Assembly: GCF_947507565.1 (NCBI RefSeq) | Contig: NC_089187.1 | Coordinates: forward strand, 1,860,001 to 1,924,000 | DNA from: Oscarella lobularis | Lineage: Eukaryota > Porifera > Homoscleromorpha > Homosclerophorida > Oscarellidae | DNA length: 64,000 bases | Reading direction: 5' to 3' | Shown here: piece by piece, positions 12,491 to 24,698 of the stretch | Layout: each line of letters opens with the position of its first letter | How positions within the stretch are numbered: the stretch's first letter is position 1 | Position numbers and translations under genes: made by a program | The notes under the pieces: model-generated | What the model was told of the DNA's origin: nothing | What the model saw: only the letters and a program-made list of their open reading frames with translations | Databases searched by the model: none

Positions 12491-13312
12491 CGTGCGTAAG
12501 GTTTTTGTCGGTGAAAGCATAGATAGCACGTACCGGTCCGGTTTAGATGGTCTTCTCAGCTTCGTTCTCTTGTTTTTCTTTGCTTTGTCCGGCGCTTTTT
12601 GTTCGTGAATTTGAGTTTGCTTCTACGTGTAGGACTATCTGTCTCCAAGTCAGCCATAGGGCCACGGATACTGGTATCCGTGACAGAACGAAGCGGACGC
12701 CAGGAACGCAGATAGATGTTTACATCCGGCTGCAACAAATCAAGCCCCGTATAAACATGGCGTTCTTCTCATCCTGCGACGTACACTGCGCGACGTACAC
12801 AGCACTCCCAGTACAAAACTGATATCCACAATCTGACGGGAAAGGTAAGCTCAGCGACTAAAGTCGCACACTGGAATCAAAGAGACCCATTGAGGTGTAG
12901 TAGGCCTACACAAGTTGCTGCAAGGGGGGAAAAGTCCTTTCTCGGTCCCGCGGCCCAAAGGCTTCTTTCTCCTTTCTGGGCTTCATTCCGCTTCTCAGCT
13001 TTTTTCGGTTTACGACTGCTTACAATCAAAAACCATTGTCTGTGTCTGAAAATTAGTCAGTCGTTCGGGAGCATATGGGCGAGAAGATTTTCTCGAAAGT
13101 AAGCTGTGCTTCGTTCGCTAATGAGATTCGTAGACTGCAGCCACTGGCGTTCTTCCAGTCGCGTGCGAGGTAGCATAGAGAAGATCTCGAGGGCATCTTT
13201 CAAAGGCGCGTCTACTCCTATGAATCTGAAAGTGATTATCAGACGTCATTGCTGGCCAGTATAAATGCGAGTGGATTTGGCTCCGATTTGAGATAGCACA
13301 GAAGACGAGAGT
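12491..13312. other. Intergenic, no gene seen
   Basis: No supported coding exon. A short palindrome (CGGATAC-TG-GTATCCG) lies near 12664-12679. The final ~45 bases before 13313 resemble the leader of the gene at 2298 (GGATTTGGCTCC, then GAAGACGAGAG), which suggests that promoter and 5' UTR were duplicated together with the coding head. Confidence 0.5.
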
Positions 13313-14093
13313 ATGAGAATTGTTGTCAACTTGCTCGGTGTCCTGCTGCTATCACATGCTGAATGTTGGCTTTCGGGAAGTCGTCGTCGGCGAGTATTTT
13401 CTATAATGAGTCGAATTCGAATTGTGCCTCCGTGCTACAGAGTAAATTGTCAGGTACGAGCGTACACTTTCTGCCTGCTGCTTTACCTGGCGGTCTTTCA
13501 TCCCTTTGATCAGGTCTCTTGGTGGAGTTCTTGGTGGGGATCCAAGTGCGGCTTTGGCAGGCAGTATCGATATCGTTCTGTATTGATTTCAGCGAGATGT
13601 GGAGGCTCATCTTGTCCTTCTACGTCGGTTGGTACACGGCTTGTTAAAACTTACGAATTGTATTGTTATGGTTTAGACCAGCAGATTCTGCAGTAACTAT
13701 TCTGCCCACGGTTGCTATTCGTTCTCTGGTAAGTGCAGAAATGGGTACTTACTGAGCTGGAACGGGAAGGATTGTCAACCTCAGAGCTGTGGATGGCCGT
13801 CAACGAGTTACTGTCCCTTTTCCGAGACGTATGGTTCAACGTGCAAGTACCCGACATTCACGTGCAATTCCGGCAGAACTTATGGTCAATATTGCATGGT
13901 CAATATTGCTCCGTCTCGTGTCCGAGACGCTCTCGCAAGTGGCAGCTCTTCGATCACTTGCTATTCGTTTGGTTTGGGGTCGTCGCACGGCACAAGTTGG
14001 GGCAAACGAATCAACAAGCCTCCGACTGCCGTACGACAACGTAAGTTCGCTGTCTACTGCGTTTTTAAACCGTTTTCTTTCTTCGCAGATTAG
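13313..14093 (+). CDS. Short TSP1-EGF-sushi secreted protein, truncated cadherin paralogue
   Basis: This is a third copy of the head of the gene at 2298. Exons 13313-13453, 13514-13627 and 13677-14040 match exons 1-3 of that gene in order and near-identical intron positions, including the weak GTTGGT donor after the TSP1 exon. They encode a signal peptide, an Arg-rich linker, TSP1 (WSSWWGSKCGFGRQYRYRS), an EGF-like cluster and a sushi-like domain. A direct 14-nt duplication (ATGGTCAATATTGC, about 13890-13917) shifts the frame inside the sushi domain, and the frame returns at GSSSITC. The fourth exon begins at 14089 and meets TAG at 14091-14093, exactly where the cadherin region should start. 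The predicted product is about 207 aa. It may be a working secreted mini-protein or a dying duplicate. Confidence 0.65.
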
Positions 14094-14116
14094 TATGTCT
14101 CCTAGTTAGGTCTCGA

Positions 14117-14310
14117 CTGGGTTCAAGTGATTTAAAAGCAGAATATACAACATCCAAATCAAAGTACAAATAATTTAATCTTGTTATCTAAATAAAGGAG
14201 TGGTCTCTAGGTCTGAGTCTCGCGCATCTTTGACTCTAACTCGTAGGACGATAAGTTTGAAAAGGGTGGCGATTCAAATGAAGACACTAACTATAGAGCT
14301 CTTTCAGGAT
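14117..14310 (+). repeat. Interspersed repeat, copy 1
   Basis: About 195 bp that recur with moderate divergence at 56936-57134. Shared words include CTGGGTTCAAG, CAACATCCAAATCAA, GTCTCTAGGTCTGAGTCTCGC and GCATCTTTGAC, ending in TTTCAGGA / CTTCAGGA. It contains an AATAAA (14191-14196) that could also serve as the polyadenylation signal of the preceding short gene. The element type is unknown; I see no terminal inverted repeats or coding potential. Confidence 0.7.
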
Positions 14311-14779
14311 CCTTCGGGTCCTACACTGTACGGATAGACGTTTCTCTCAAGATTTTTCGTTGAAGAAGATGTGAGTGAAGAGGTTGACCACGGTCCCAAC
14401 GTCCTCGGCAAGGACGGGTTGGTCCAAGAGATCACGGAGTTTGTAACTTAATTATAAGTTGCAAACTCCTAAAAGGCCATAGTATGCCTCTTGTGGTATG
14501 AGGCAATATCGTCTAAACGGCCACCTCTCCTGGGCACGAGCAGAAAAACTGCCCACACTATGGCGTGCATCTTTGGATAGAGGCTACTCTCCTCTATTAG
14601 TAGTCTCTGTCGGAGAATGGTGCCTAAATCAAAACGTGCCTGCATGCGTCTACAAAGGACGGTAGCAGGCACACATCAGCTGCGGGGATTGCAGTCTCAA
14701 TACCATCCAAGTCGCTCAGGATTTATGTGGTAAGCAGATTTTATTGCCTCTCATTTAGCTAAGTGTGTCGTTTTAGGAA
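14311..14779. other. Non-coding, nothing recognised
   Basis: No open frame of note. Short local inverted words occur (GTTTGTAACTTAATTATAAGTTGCAAAC near 14440-14468, a near-palindrome). Confidence 0.4.
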
Positions 14780-15057
14780 TGGGGTCCTGAGCATGACCCC
14801 TTCGTGAAAAACTGCTCCGCCGGGGTCCTGGGCAAGACCCCGTCATCAAAAACTGCCTCGCAGGGGTCCTAGGCATGACCCCGTCAAAACTGCCTGTGCA
14901 TGAAACGCGACTGGACACTGTTAATTTTTTTCAATTTATTAAATAAAGGAACCGTCCCCTCCCTTATCTACGAGCAGTTTTTTGATGACGGGGTCGTGCT
15001 CAGGACCCCGGTTGAGGAGCAGTTTTTGGTCACAGGGTCATGCTCAGGACCCTACTC
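14780..15057. repeat. Small array of GGGGTCCTGAGCATGACCCC units in inverted halves
   Basis: A roughly 43-bp unit, an imperfect palindrome GGGGTCCTGAGCATGACCCC followed by a spacer ending in AAAAACTGCTCC, occurs three times in one direction at 14780-14893 and about twice in the opposite direction at 14970-15057. The spacer of about 75 bp is AT-rich and includes AATAAAGGA. Each unit can fold on itself and the two halves can fold onto each other. No coding sequence is present. It could be a foldback or MITE-like element. Confidence 0.65.
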
Positions 15058-15735
15058 CTAGAAGACGAACGTTAATAACAACAAAAATCACAGCTTTCTG
15101 ACATAGTTACCTGCTGCTTTTACTTGTCGCCGGCATGTCTGCTTTTATAGCACCGTCTCTTGCGCTATAGCGCCGTCTGTTACGTTGCAAGAGCACATGG
15201 CGTAGGACGGCAACACGACAGCGTATGAGAAACGTGGGGAGATGACAGCACGTACTAGCACCTGATGCAAAGGTGCACCATGCAAATCCCTAACTACGCT
15301 ACAAAAAATTATAGATGCATAAAAGTTGCTTCTTTCTGGGTTTTCCACTTAATTAACAATCGACACTGCAAGAAAGAGCTGTGCTATACGAGAAAACAAA
15401 CTTTACAGTTGACAATTTATATGGTTATTTTGACTTTCCAAATGATCTTCCAGCTGGGTCAGCTCCTTCAGAAGAAATAACTCAAGAAAAAAAAAGAATC
15501 ACAATAAATCATTGAGAAATCGCACATTTACCTTTGGAATGATGTACCTGATGGATCTATTGACCCTGAAACCCAGCGCAAAACCAAAGACGTCATTAAA
15601 TAAAATAGATTAGCCAGAAACCCACTCTGCATTTACCATTGACCTAAATCATCGATTAGCTGCGTGAGAAATGGCACTAAATTACCTTGAAATCCATTGA
15701 CCTAAAACTGGTGGAAGCAGACACTTCGCGTGACA
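15058..15735. other. Non-coding; fragment of the 58.7-kb satellite
   Basis: No gene seen. At about 15625-15715 the words ATTGACCTAAATC and AAATTACCTTGAAATCCATTGACCTAAAA match the ~95-bp satellite unit at 58729-59445, so a small decayed piece of the same repeat family sits here. Confidence 0.5.
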
Positions 15736-15970
15736 CCTGAGGTACTTGATGCACTTCTTGACGACGTCGTCAAACCGAAGGAAATGAGCGCTCGCGTACA
15801 GTCGTTTGACGTCGTGGATCTCATTGGACCTTTCCCGTGTACGGGTAGTCGATCAACGTCGTCACAGACACGGCGTCGACGTTGTTTCTGGTCTGCGTAG
15901 TCTCCAAGAAGCATCGTTCGGAAATAGCCGCTCATCGATGACCGGACAATGCGATGAGCGTGAAATCGGC
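15736..15970 (+). mobile_element. Decayed retroelement integrase fragment
   Basis: A frame from about 15739 reads into a block with FDVVDLIGPFP (near 15808-15840). After a one-frame slip this continues with a block containing NVVTD and FLVCVVSKK (near 15850-15915). The DLIGPFP and VVTD spacing matches the first two acidic blocks of Ty3/gypsy-type integrase cores. The frame is broken and stops follow on both sides, and no reverse transcriptase or terminal repeat is seen nearby. It is a short relic. The family call is an inference from two motifs. Confidence 0.45.
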
Positions 15971-16383
15971 GTCCGTCGACGACGTCGCAGAGATCGCTTG
16001 ACTGTCGAAACGATTGGAGACCCGAAAGAAGAAGCGACGGACGTTATTCCATAGAGAAAATCGCCATTTGAGCGAGGACGTTCACGACTCACGTGGCAAG
16101 CAACGTGCCGGACCCGGATGAGAGGGTGTATTGCGTACGGTTGCGTACCTTTGTACGGACCCAATTTTTAAAATCCTTATCTTTCATCATGAAGATAGAA
16201 ATAAGAAAGTGCTTCGCCGTTTGAAGTTCCTTTATGACGCTCATTATTGATTTTTCTAAATGGTAAAAGCATGAGAAAAAGGAAACATGTAAAGACAGCA
16301 CTTTTAGGAGAACACTGGCGTATGGAAAAGGACGCCGAATGACTACTCTTGTCAGTGGGCGCACACTGACCATGCATCCCATC

Positions 16384-19300
16384 CTAAGACTCAAACAAAA
16401 CACAGCTCGAAGGAACATGCCCAAACTCATAAACCCGCTTTCCATCAGAAACTCCAACGACCGTCAATCCCGCACCGTTCGTCGCCCTCACCGAAACATA
16501 CACCATTCCAACTGGCATCGTGGCATTGCTTGTCGCTGATTCTTTCAGACCAACAGAATCAAAAGGAAGAACGTCATCAGATCCAGCTACCGTTCCAACA
16601 CCCCACTCATACTCAACAATGCCCGACTCGACGTCTGAAAAATGAGACCAGGTAGCAATGGTAGTAGCGTTGTCTGATCTGCAGGAAGACTTGCCGTCAG
16701 AGCTGTCAATAACCGTACCGGCAACGGGCTTCGTTAGGTCAATTTTGACGCCGTCGGACGACGCAGTTGCGTTTAGACCAGCTCGATTCTGCGCGGTGAC
16801 AGTACAGAAGTAATATTCTTTGTCTACCAATTCAAGCCCAGAGAAAGTCCATAGCGACACATCGGAGGAGAGCCCCTCTGCTACTGCCATGTCGCACGTG
16901 CCCTTCATCTTGCCCAAACACACAGTATACGTACTAATTCCGCTCTCCTTGTCAGTAAATGCCTCCCAACTGCAGTTGATCACGTGCAAATTGCTCCTAT
17001 ACTGCATGCGAAGAGATTGCGCGTTGCCACTGTAAACCCGGCCGGCGACAGGTGGCGTTACATCGACGAGAACCCCGTCTGAAGAAAGAATGCCTTGAAG
17101 TCCGGCTTCGTTGTAGCACGAGAGCGTGGAATAATAACGCACACCGCTGCTCAGCACGCAGTCGTCGCATTGACCGCTTCCCGCACCGACAGCGACCGCG
17201 CGCGGCGATAGAACGCTCGAGCCGTTCGGCTCCCTACCGACATACCAAAAGCATTCGACAATTTTCGTCTCGGGATCGCTCATTTCGCCCCACGAGGACT
17301 CAAAACCGCTCGCTGACGTCACATAATCGACGTCGTCGGTCATACTGCCGTCATTAACGAAGGAACCAATCGGCGCCGTCAAGTCGTACACCGTCGCCGG
17401 AGAACTGCCGTGCGTCTGTAAACCGGCACCGTTCGTCGCACGCACAACAATTTCGTACCATTGGCCCCTTGTTAAATTCACCGTTGCGGTGAAAGACGTT
17501 TCGGTTCCCACAAATACAAAGAGTTTGTCGGCGTACGTTTCGGACGACTCGACGAGAGACCAACTGTAGAACGCGATTCGGCTCTCGGCGTCGTTGAATC
17601 CCGACCAAGTTCCCGATATATTAACCAGCAATCGCACCTCGCTCAAAATTGCCATAGCAACGCGGCCGACCGTGGGAGGAGTCGCGTCGACCGTGAAGCC
17701 GTCGGATTCCTTTGCGGCCGAAAGTCCGCCGCCCGATACGCAGACGAATCGAGTGCGATAAGCGTGCGCGTGAGTCCACGGCAAATGGTCTCCGGAAACG
17801 CTTGCATAAGGAATCGCGTTCATATTCCATAAAACAGTCCCGCCGCTTTTTTCCAGCACCGATGCGTTGCAGTACTTGATGGAAGTCTCGGGATCGTGGA
17901 CACCGACCCACGTAGCTGCAAACGTTTCGTCGAATTCATAGTAGTCTTTGTCGCCATTTAGCCCATCCTGCACGGGCCCAGAAGACACGGGCGGCGTCAC
18001 ATCAATGAGAAACGGACTCGACTGTCGACTACTGAACGTTTGAAAATTGTCCGAAGACGCGTGCAGTGCGACGTAGTAGTAAGCACCTTGGATGAGCTCG
18101 CAGTCATCGCAGAGCGCCTCTCTCGCTATACCGACGTCGGTAAAGTCAAGTATCTGGCTTCCATCGGGAACGGTTCCAATGCTATATCTGTAGCGGTATC
18201 CAAGTCGAGTCGACTCGTCGTTGAGTCCGCATCGCCAATTCCACCGGGTACGAATTGTCGTATTCGAGGGGACTGAGAGCTCTATATCGCAGCAATAGTT
18301 GAAATCGAGCGAGGATTGAGGATGACTGAAGTTGAAAATGTCGACGACGGACGGCGATTGGAGACCCACTGCACTGCGAGCGCTCGCTGAGACGTCATAC
18401 ACGTTTCCAATTACCCCTACTGCCTTCGAAGCATGATAGGTATACTGAGTGTCCGATGCTGAAGTGGAAACGCTATCGTTAAAGAACGCGGTGCTGAAGC
18501 GCAGCGTCATCGTCGTCAGCACCGAGTCAGGATCATAAAAATTGTCCCATCTGATCGTTATGGAAAGGGCGTCGTAGTAGAGCAAATAAATGGCACCTGG
18601 AATGGGAGGAGAAGCGTCGACGGCTATGATCGGCGACGCACTCGACAGGCCGGCTCGATCTGTGCAATTGATCGACAACGTCAGAACGTCGGCTTCGGGA
18701 AGACTCGTTCTCTCGACGAAGACGACTTGGTTGCTGCTGTTTTGCAGCTGATTCTGGGTCAACGTGCCTTCACTGCCTACTGCTACAAGAACGCACTGCG
18801 GCGGTCCGCTTTCGTAGTCGTCGCCGCCCGTCCACGTGAACTGGAGCCAATCGTTCGTCAACCATTTGGGATCGGACAAAACTCCCGAATTTGGTTCCGT
18901 TAGATCGACGACGAAACCGTCTGAAGCATTGCTCATCTTTAGTCCTGCTCCGTTTACAGCTATGACCGTTATATAGTATCTCATGCCAGCGAGGAAAACG
19001 CATTGCTGGCAGCTGTACAAAGTCGAGTCCGGCGGAAGGTTCAACACCGAAGCGACTTCGCAGCCGCCTGCGTACGTTCCAAGAAACCACTTGTACTGGA
19101 CTATGCCACTTTCGGGATCGCTGAAGTCCGACCAGTGGGAATCAATGCCAATCGTAGAATCGTGCCAATCAATGTCGCCTTCAGCGCCGTCGTAAACTTG
19201 ACCGCCGTCGGGCGGAGACATGTCAATAATCAGACCGTCAGACGACGCACTGGCCCACTGACGGGCACCGTTAACACACTGAACAGTGACGATATACGAG

Positions 19301-22300
19301 ATATCAGTTCTTAGAGATAGCCCAGTTGCAACGGCTTTTTCATTCAGATAAACACTCTGAAAGTTCTGCACTTGTTCATGATTCTTCTCGGTTCCGATCG
19401 CCCAGGCGCATCTGTCAACAAAACTCTCCGCATCTCGGAAATCTTTCCATGTCGCTTCCAGCTTGCTTGAAGAAGACTGATACTGTAACGTCGCTACAGT
19501 GCCTGCAATGGGCGGAGTGTCGTCAAATACGACACCATCAGAAGATCCAACTGTTGTCAAGTCAACGCCGTTCGTGCATTTGACGAGTGAGTAAAACGTC
19601 CTGCCGAACTCCAAAGCCACGTGGACAAACTCGTACTCAGTTACATTAGGCGACACCTCGACAAAAGGCACTTTGTCGTCGACAACGCGGCTGGTGCCGA
19701 TTCCGACGAAGCACCGCGTCACCCCGCTTTCGCCGTCGACAAACGCGTCCCAATTCGCCGCGATCGTTATCTCGTTTCTCTCGTAGTCAATATCCTTACC
19801 AGCTTCCGATCCGTCTCGGACGCTTCCGGCAACAGGCGGACTATCGTCGTATAGAACGCCGTCGGAGCACGCCTTTGACGTCAGTCCGGCGGCATTCAAC
19901 GCCGCGACAGCAACGTAATAGGTGATACCCGAAACGAATTCAACTTGACGAGTCGCCGTTTTTTGTAGACCAACGTTCGTATAGGTGTGGACTTCGGCGC
20001 CGCAAAGAGTCGTACCAACGGCCCATTTATAATAACGAACGAATGTCTCTGTCTCAACGAAATCGTCCCACCGTGCTTCAATAATCGTTTCGTCAGAAAA
20101 GCGAAATTGAACCGACGTCGCCGGAACAATTGGCGGCGTGACGTCAACAACCACGCCGTAAGAGGACCTCGTGTCTAGTTCTTCACCAGAAGAATCAAAA
20201 AATTTCACGAGAGCGTAGTACGGAATGCCCGTGTCGAGAAAGACGTTTGCTCCGTGTGAAACATTCGCTCCAACACCAACAAAGTCCATGACATCAGAAC
20301 TCTCATACGACGTTCCGATTCCCATAGCAAAGTGACCGACGTCAACCGACGCCGGATATTTGTACCAGTAAGCGGACAGATGCGTTTCGTTCGCCTGATA
20401 GTAAATAGGAGGCGGAACAAAGCCAATTTCGACACCGGTGTCATCAATCGGCGGCGGATCGTCAATAAGGATGCCGTCCGTGTGAACGCACGTCTTCAAA
20501 CGAGCGCCGTTTGTCGCGCAAACTTTTGAAAAATAGACAAGACCGACAACGAGATCGAGATTGTCAAATGTGTAAGCCGTCGTCACGTTACCCACGGGCG
20601 TCATAGGAACGACGTCGCAATCGTTCGGCACCGTGCCGAGACCGACTTGGAGCTCGAGTATGTATGATTCGGCGTCGGTAATCAACGACCACGTGAACGT
20701 AATCGATGTGCTGTCAGTCTGCGAGTCGATGTCGGTTGTCGGACTCGTGCCGTCCATCGCGGCGACTTCGTCCGGCGGCGTGTGATCGACAAGAATACCA
20801 TTGCTATGGGCATCGATTGTCATCCCGGCTCTATTTGTGGCGCGCACCGTGACGCAGTAGACGGTGTTCTGAACGAGCGTGACGTTGCCAACCGCCTCGG
20901 TTTGCCCATCGGGAATATTGCGAAAACCGGGCAGAAGAAAGAAGCCGTCGCACGCCTCGTCGTAATTCCAAGCGTACGACGCAATGCCGCTTTCGGCGTC
21001 GCCAAAGTTGTGCCAGCGAAAGCGCAGGACGTCGACGCTCGACGTGTAGGAAACGTCGTCGTCAACGCCGCAGAAATCGGGACACAAGTCGATAACAGTT
21101 CCGGCAAACGGTGCCGTAGAGTCCGCCGTAATTCCGTCCGATTTCACCATCGTCGTAAGCCCCGAGAAGCTCGTACATTGAACGGCAGCGACGTACAAGT
21201 CGCCGACGCTCAGCTGCATGGTGAGAACGTGAGTTGCGTTGTAGGGCGGTATATCCTTCCAGTCGCCGTCGTTCAATGACCAACTACAAACGTCGAGCCC
21301 GCTGGCCGCCGAAAAGACCTTCCACTTCGTTTTGATTCCGTCCAACGACGTCTGAAAGTCAGAGTCGGTGTTTACGTCGGCTAACTTCTCTTCGTAACGT
21401 ATGTCTTTGATTTCGGTCGGCGTCGGAGGAAAGGCGTCGATTAGGACCCCGTCTGACGACGAGAGGGAGAATAGTCCCGCTTTGTTGTAGCACTTGACGA
21501 CGGAATAGTAACGCGTTCCCGTATAAAGAACGAGGTTCGTTACGGTCGTTTCGCCTTCGGTCGGAACGACTTCGAACGGCGAGACAATTTGCTCGTCTGC
21601 AAAGCCAAAATTTTTGAAAACTGCCAACTGGCAATAATCGAGCGCACTCTGCTCGTCTTTTATGCCAGACCACCTGGAATGAAGAGACGCATTGTCAGCC
21701 TGGAAGTCCGCTTCAGGATCGGACGTGCCGTCGAGCACCGTTCCGACCGTAGGCGAACTATAGTCGACCAGAACAGCGTTGGAGGAAAGCGTCACAACGG
21801 CTCCAGCACCGTTGGTCACTTGAAGAACAACAGTGTAGTAATACCCCGATATCAAAACGTCATCGTCGAGGATTTCGTTGTCTTCGTAGACGTCCAGTTC
21901 AATGTCCATGAAGCACGAAAGAGAATCGGAACAGGTGTAGACGCGATCGTCGTTGCACGTCGTGTCCGTCGACTCGGTAACCTTTCGAACGCAAACGCGA
22001 TACTTCGTCTCCAATATACCGCTTTCGGGATCTTGACAGTCGCTAAGATAAGCAACTATTTGACTCGTCCGATTCACAATATAGTCGATTTGGCTCGGGT
22101 CCGTCGTACTAGCGACGATCGTCAGAGTTCCGGGAACGGGTTCCGTGACGTCGACAGTGACGCCGTCCGACGAACCCGTCGAAACAAGTCCAGCCAAATT
22201 GGACACCTTCAACGTCACATAATACGTCACCCCGTCCACGAGATTCAAACTGTTCACCGTTGCGCTCGACACGTCGGAATAACCGTAGTCGCTAACGTCA

Positions 22301-24698
22301 GTGCCGCCGGCCGTCGTTCCAACGGCCATCTCGTACGAACTCGTATTCATGCCGCTTTCGTCGTCGACTAATGCATCCGGGTCCCAATGCGCCGTAATCG
22401 TCGTCGTACTCGTCTGATAGTCGCGGTCGCCTTCGACGGCACTTCCGTCGTACACGTCCCCCATAAGGGGAGCCGTCACGTCGACCAGAACATTGTTCGA
22501 TTCGTCGACCGAACTTACGTTTCGCACGTTCCTCACATCGACGACAATTCGATAGACCGCGCCGTTGTCGAGCGACAATTGATCGACCGCCTCGACGTCC
22601 AACGTTCCGTCGCTGCCCGCTTCGTCGACCTGCGAATAGACGACGACGTCGTCAGCCGTGCGAACAATCTGCCAGTGAAACGCGACGTCGTCACACGGAA
22701 CGGTGTAGTTCTGAAATCGAATTCGAATTGTACTCGCACTCGTCAGCATCAGATAGCCCTTCCCGTTCGGCGCGTAGACGACGTCGAGATACTCGGACGT
22801 TCCCGTCTTGTAGACGAAAGTCGTCGCGTAGCGCAAGTCGACGCCGCGAACGGGCTTGGGCGAGTTCGCCGGCGTCACCGACGTGCACGCGCCCTCGTCG
22901 ACGCAGTAGCGACACTCGGCGTGATTCCCGCTACAGTACAGGTCCGGATAATCGCATTTGTCCGCGTTTGCGTAGCACTGACGATCGGACGCGTAGTAAA
23001 CGGGTCGACACTCGGTGCCGTCGCAGTACGTCTCCTTGACGCACGGACTCACTTCCGTGCAGGCGGCTTCCGACGAAAAGTCGGTTCCGCTGCAGACCGC
23101 CGATTGAATTTGAAAGTGACAAGCGTCGTCTCTCGTGCACGGATCGCTGTCATTGCACTCCTTGCCGTCGGCGTAGTCGGTCCACGCCGTTCGGCTGTTT
23201 CCCGTGTGACAGAACTGGCACTGATTGGCCGGATTTTCGGCGCCGTCTGCGTAGCACTCGCCGTCGACGAGACAGCCGCACGCGCCGTCGATCACGCATC
23301 CTTCGACTTGACACACATTCGTCCCGTCGCACGATTCGCACGGAAGATTGCAGGAGAGGAGAACGCCTTCGCACAGGCCATCCGTCTGGCAAAAGTCGTT
23401 GTACGTACAAGGGTCGCTGTCGTCGCACTCCACGTTTCGCGAAGTCCAGACAGACTTGGACTTCGAAGAGTCGCATATCTGAATGACCGAGATAAAGTTC
23501 CGGGACATGCAACAGGTAAAATATTCTTCTCACCAGACACTGTGTGTTGCCGGGATTTGAATCCTGGTCCTTGTAGCAGACGTCGTCAATCTGACAGAAG
23601 CCGTCCTTCACTTTGCAGCCGTCGCCGGAGCACTCTTCGCAACTTTCGCAGGTAAACGACGTCCCGACGCACGTGCCATCGCGGCACTGGTCGTCTTTCG
23701 TGCAGAGATCGCCGTCGTCGCACTGCTGCCCGTTCATGTCCGTCCATGCGTCGTTTTGCGAACAGACGTCGCACCACTGCCCCGAAAACAGAGAGGTCAG
23801 TTCTATTTAGTCTTGCTTGTGCCAGACCCCTTTGCCTAGTCTTTGAGATAAAGTCCTCGGAGACCAGGGAAAAGGAAAAGACAGTTAAAGGAGCCCGGCT
23901 AAGTTTATTAAACAATCTGCTTTTGAAATTGCGTGGGAGCAGCTAACCTGGCATTGGTTATCCGGATTCTTTTCGGATGGTGCATGACACAACGAATCGA
24001 TAACGCAATAGCCGCTCTTCAGCGTGCACGTGTAGCCGTCCTGGTTCTGGCACGGCAGGCAGGTGTAGGGCGTTCCAGTGCACCTGGCGTAGTCGCTGTC
24101 AGTGAGATCATCGTGAATCATTTTGCACTTGTCCGAACTATCAGTCGGACTGCCGGAATCGCACTGCACTCCGGCATCGACCGGACCATATTGCCATTTT
24201 GTGTTCCAGCTCTCGCAGCCGCTGTTTACCTAGATGTAGCGAAGACGAAATTCATACAAACGTCATTTTTCTTGTCGTTGTTAAAATCCTTACATAACAC
24301 GAATCAGTCCCTGTCATACCAGATCTCGCATCTTCAATAATGTAAAAATGATAAGGGGGGAATGCGTCCACGCTAGTGACTTGGCAACTTTTCGTGGATA
24401 TGAGCGTATCGTCTGTGAGTGCCGGACACGCGGTTCCGCTTCCGAAATCGAATTGAGTGACCGATCTCTTTCGGAAGTGGCGCTTTTCAAGGTTCCACTG
24501 ATAAGATTGTCCGCGTGTGTAACTGTAACTCCAAGGCGTCCATTCGGTATACTTGCAATCGACTAGACGATGAAATCTCGATTAGTGAATAAATTTGTGC
24601 AATTGACGCAAATTACTTGCACAATTCGAAGCCGCTGCAAAGCGGATTGCGCAGCTAGAAAGGAGCAATAAAAATGGCGCTAGGCAGATTTTTTCCAT
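16384..24698 (-). CDS. Giant secreted protein: TSP1-like/Cys-rich head + ~19 FN3-like 'TPP' repeats
   Basis: Five exons fit on the minus strand: 24698-24617, 24562-24294, 24229-23948, 23776-23534 and 23478-16384 (7.1 kb), totalling 7,971 nt (2,656 aa). Exon 1 encodes a signal peptide (MEKICLAPFLLLLSS). Exon 2 encodes a Trp-rich TSP1-like start (DCKYTEWTPWSYS). Exons 3-5 encode Cys-rich units with NPxNQCQxC, CDDSDPC and CRDGTC motifs over about 400 residues. The remainder is about 19 repeats of roughly 100 residues with the consensus SDGVxVDxTPPxxGxVxDG, W..F.D.ESGI, Y.W.IGT, YY..V.A.N.AGL. This repeat is beta-rich and FN3-like by pattern. The protein stops just after a short GHVPSS segment that matches FRHVPNN in the paralogue at 26351, the point where that protein leaves its repeat array. 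No membrane helix is seen. It is divergently arranged with the LLT giant. Confidence 0.8.

Noticed and set aside
14780-15057. CRISPR array suspected from spaced palindromic units
   Set aside because: Only five units in two opposite orientations, spacers are similar to each other, and the context is an animal genome.
17052-23655. Many long plus-strand frames opposite the minus-strand giant
   Set aside because: They are antisense shadows of a codon-biased repeat gene (Arg/Val/Asp-rich, low complexity) with no independent motifs.
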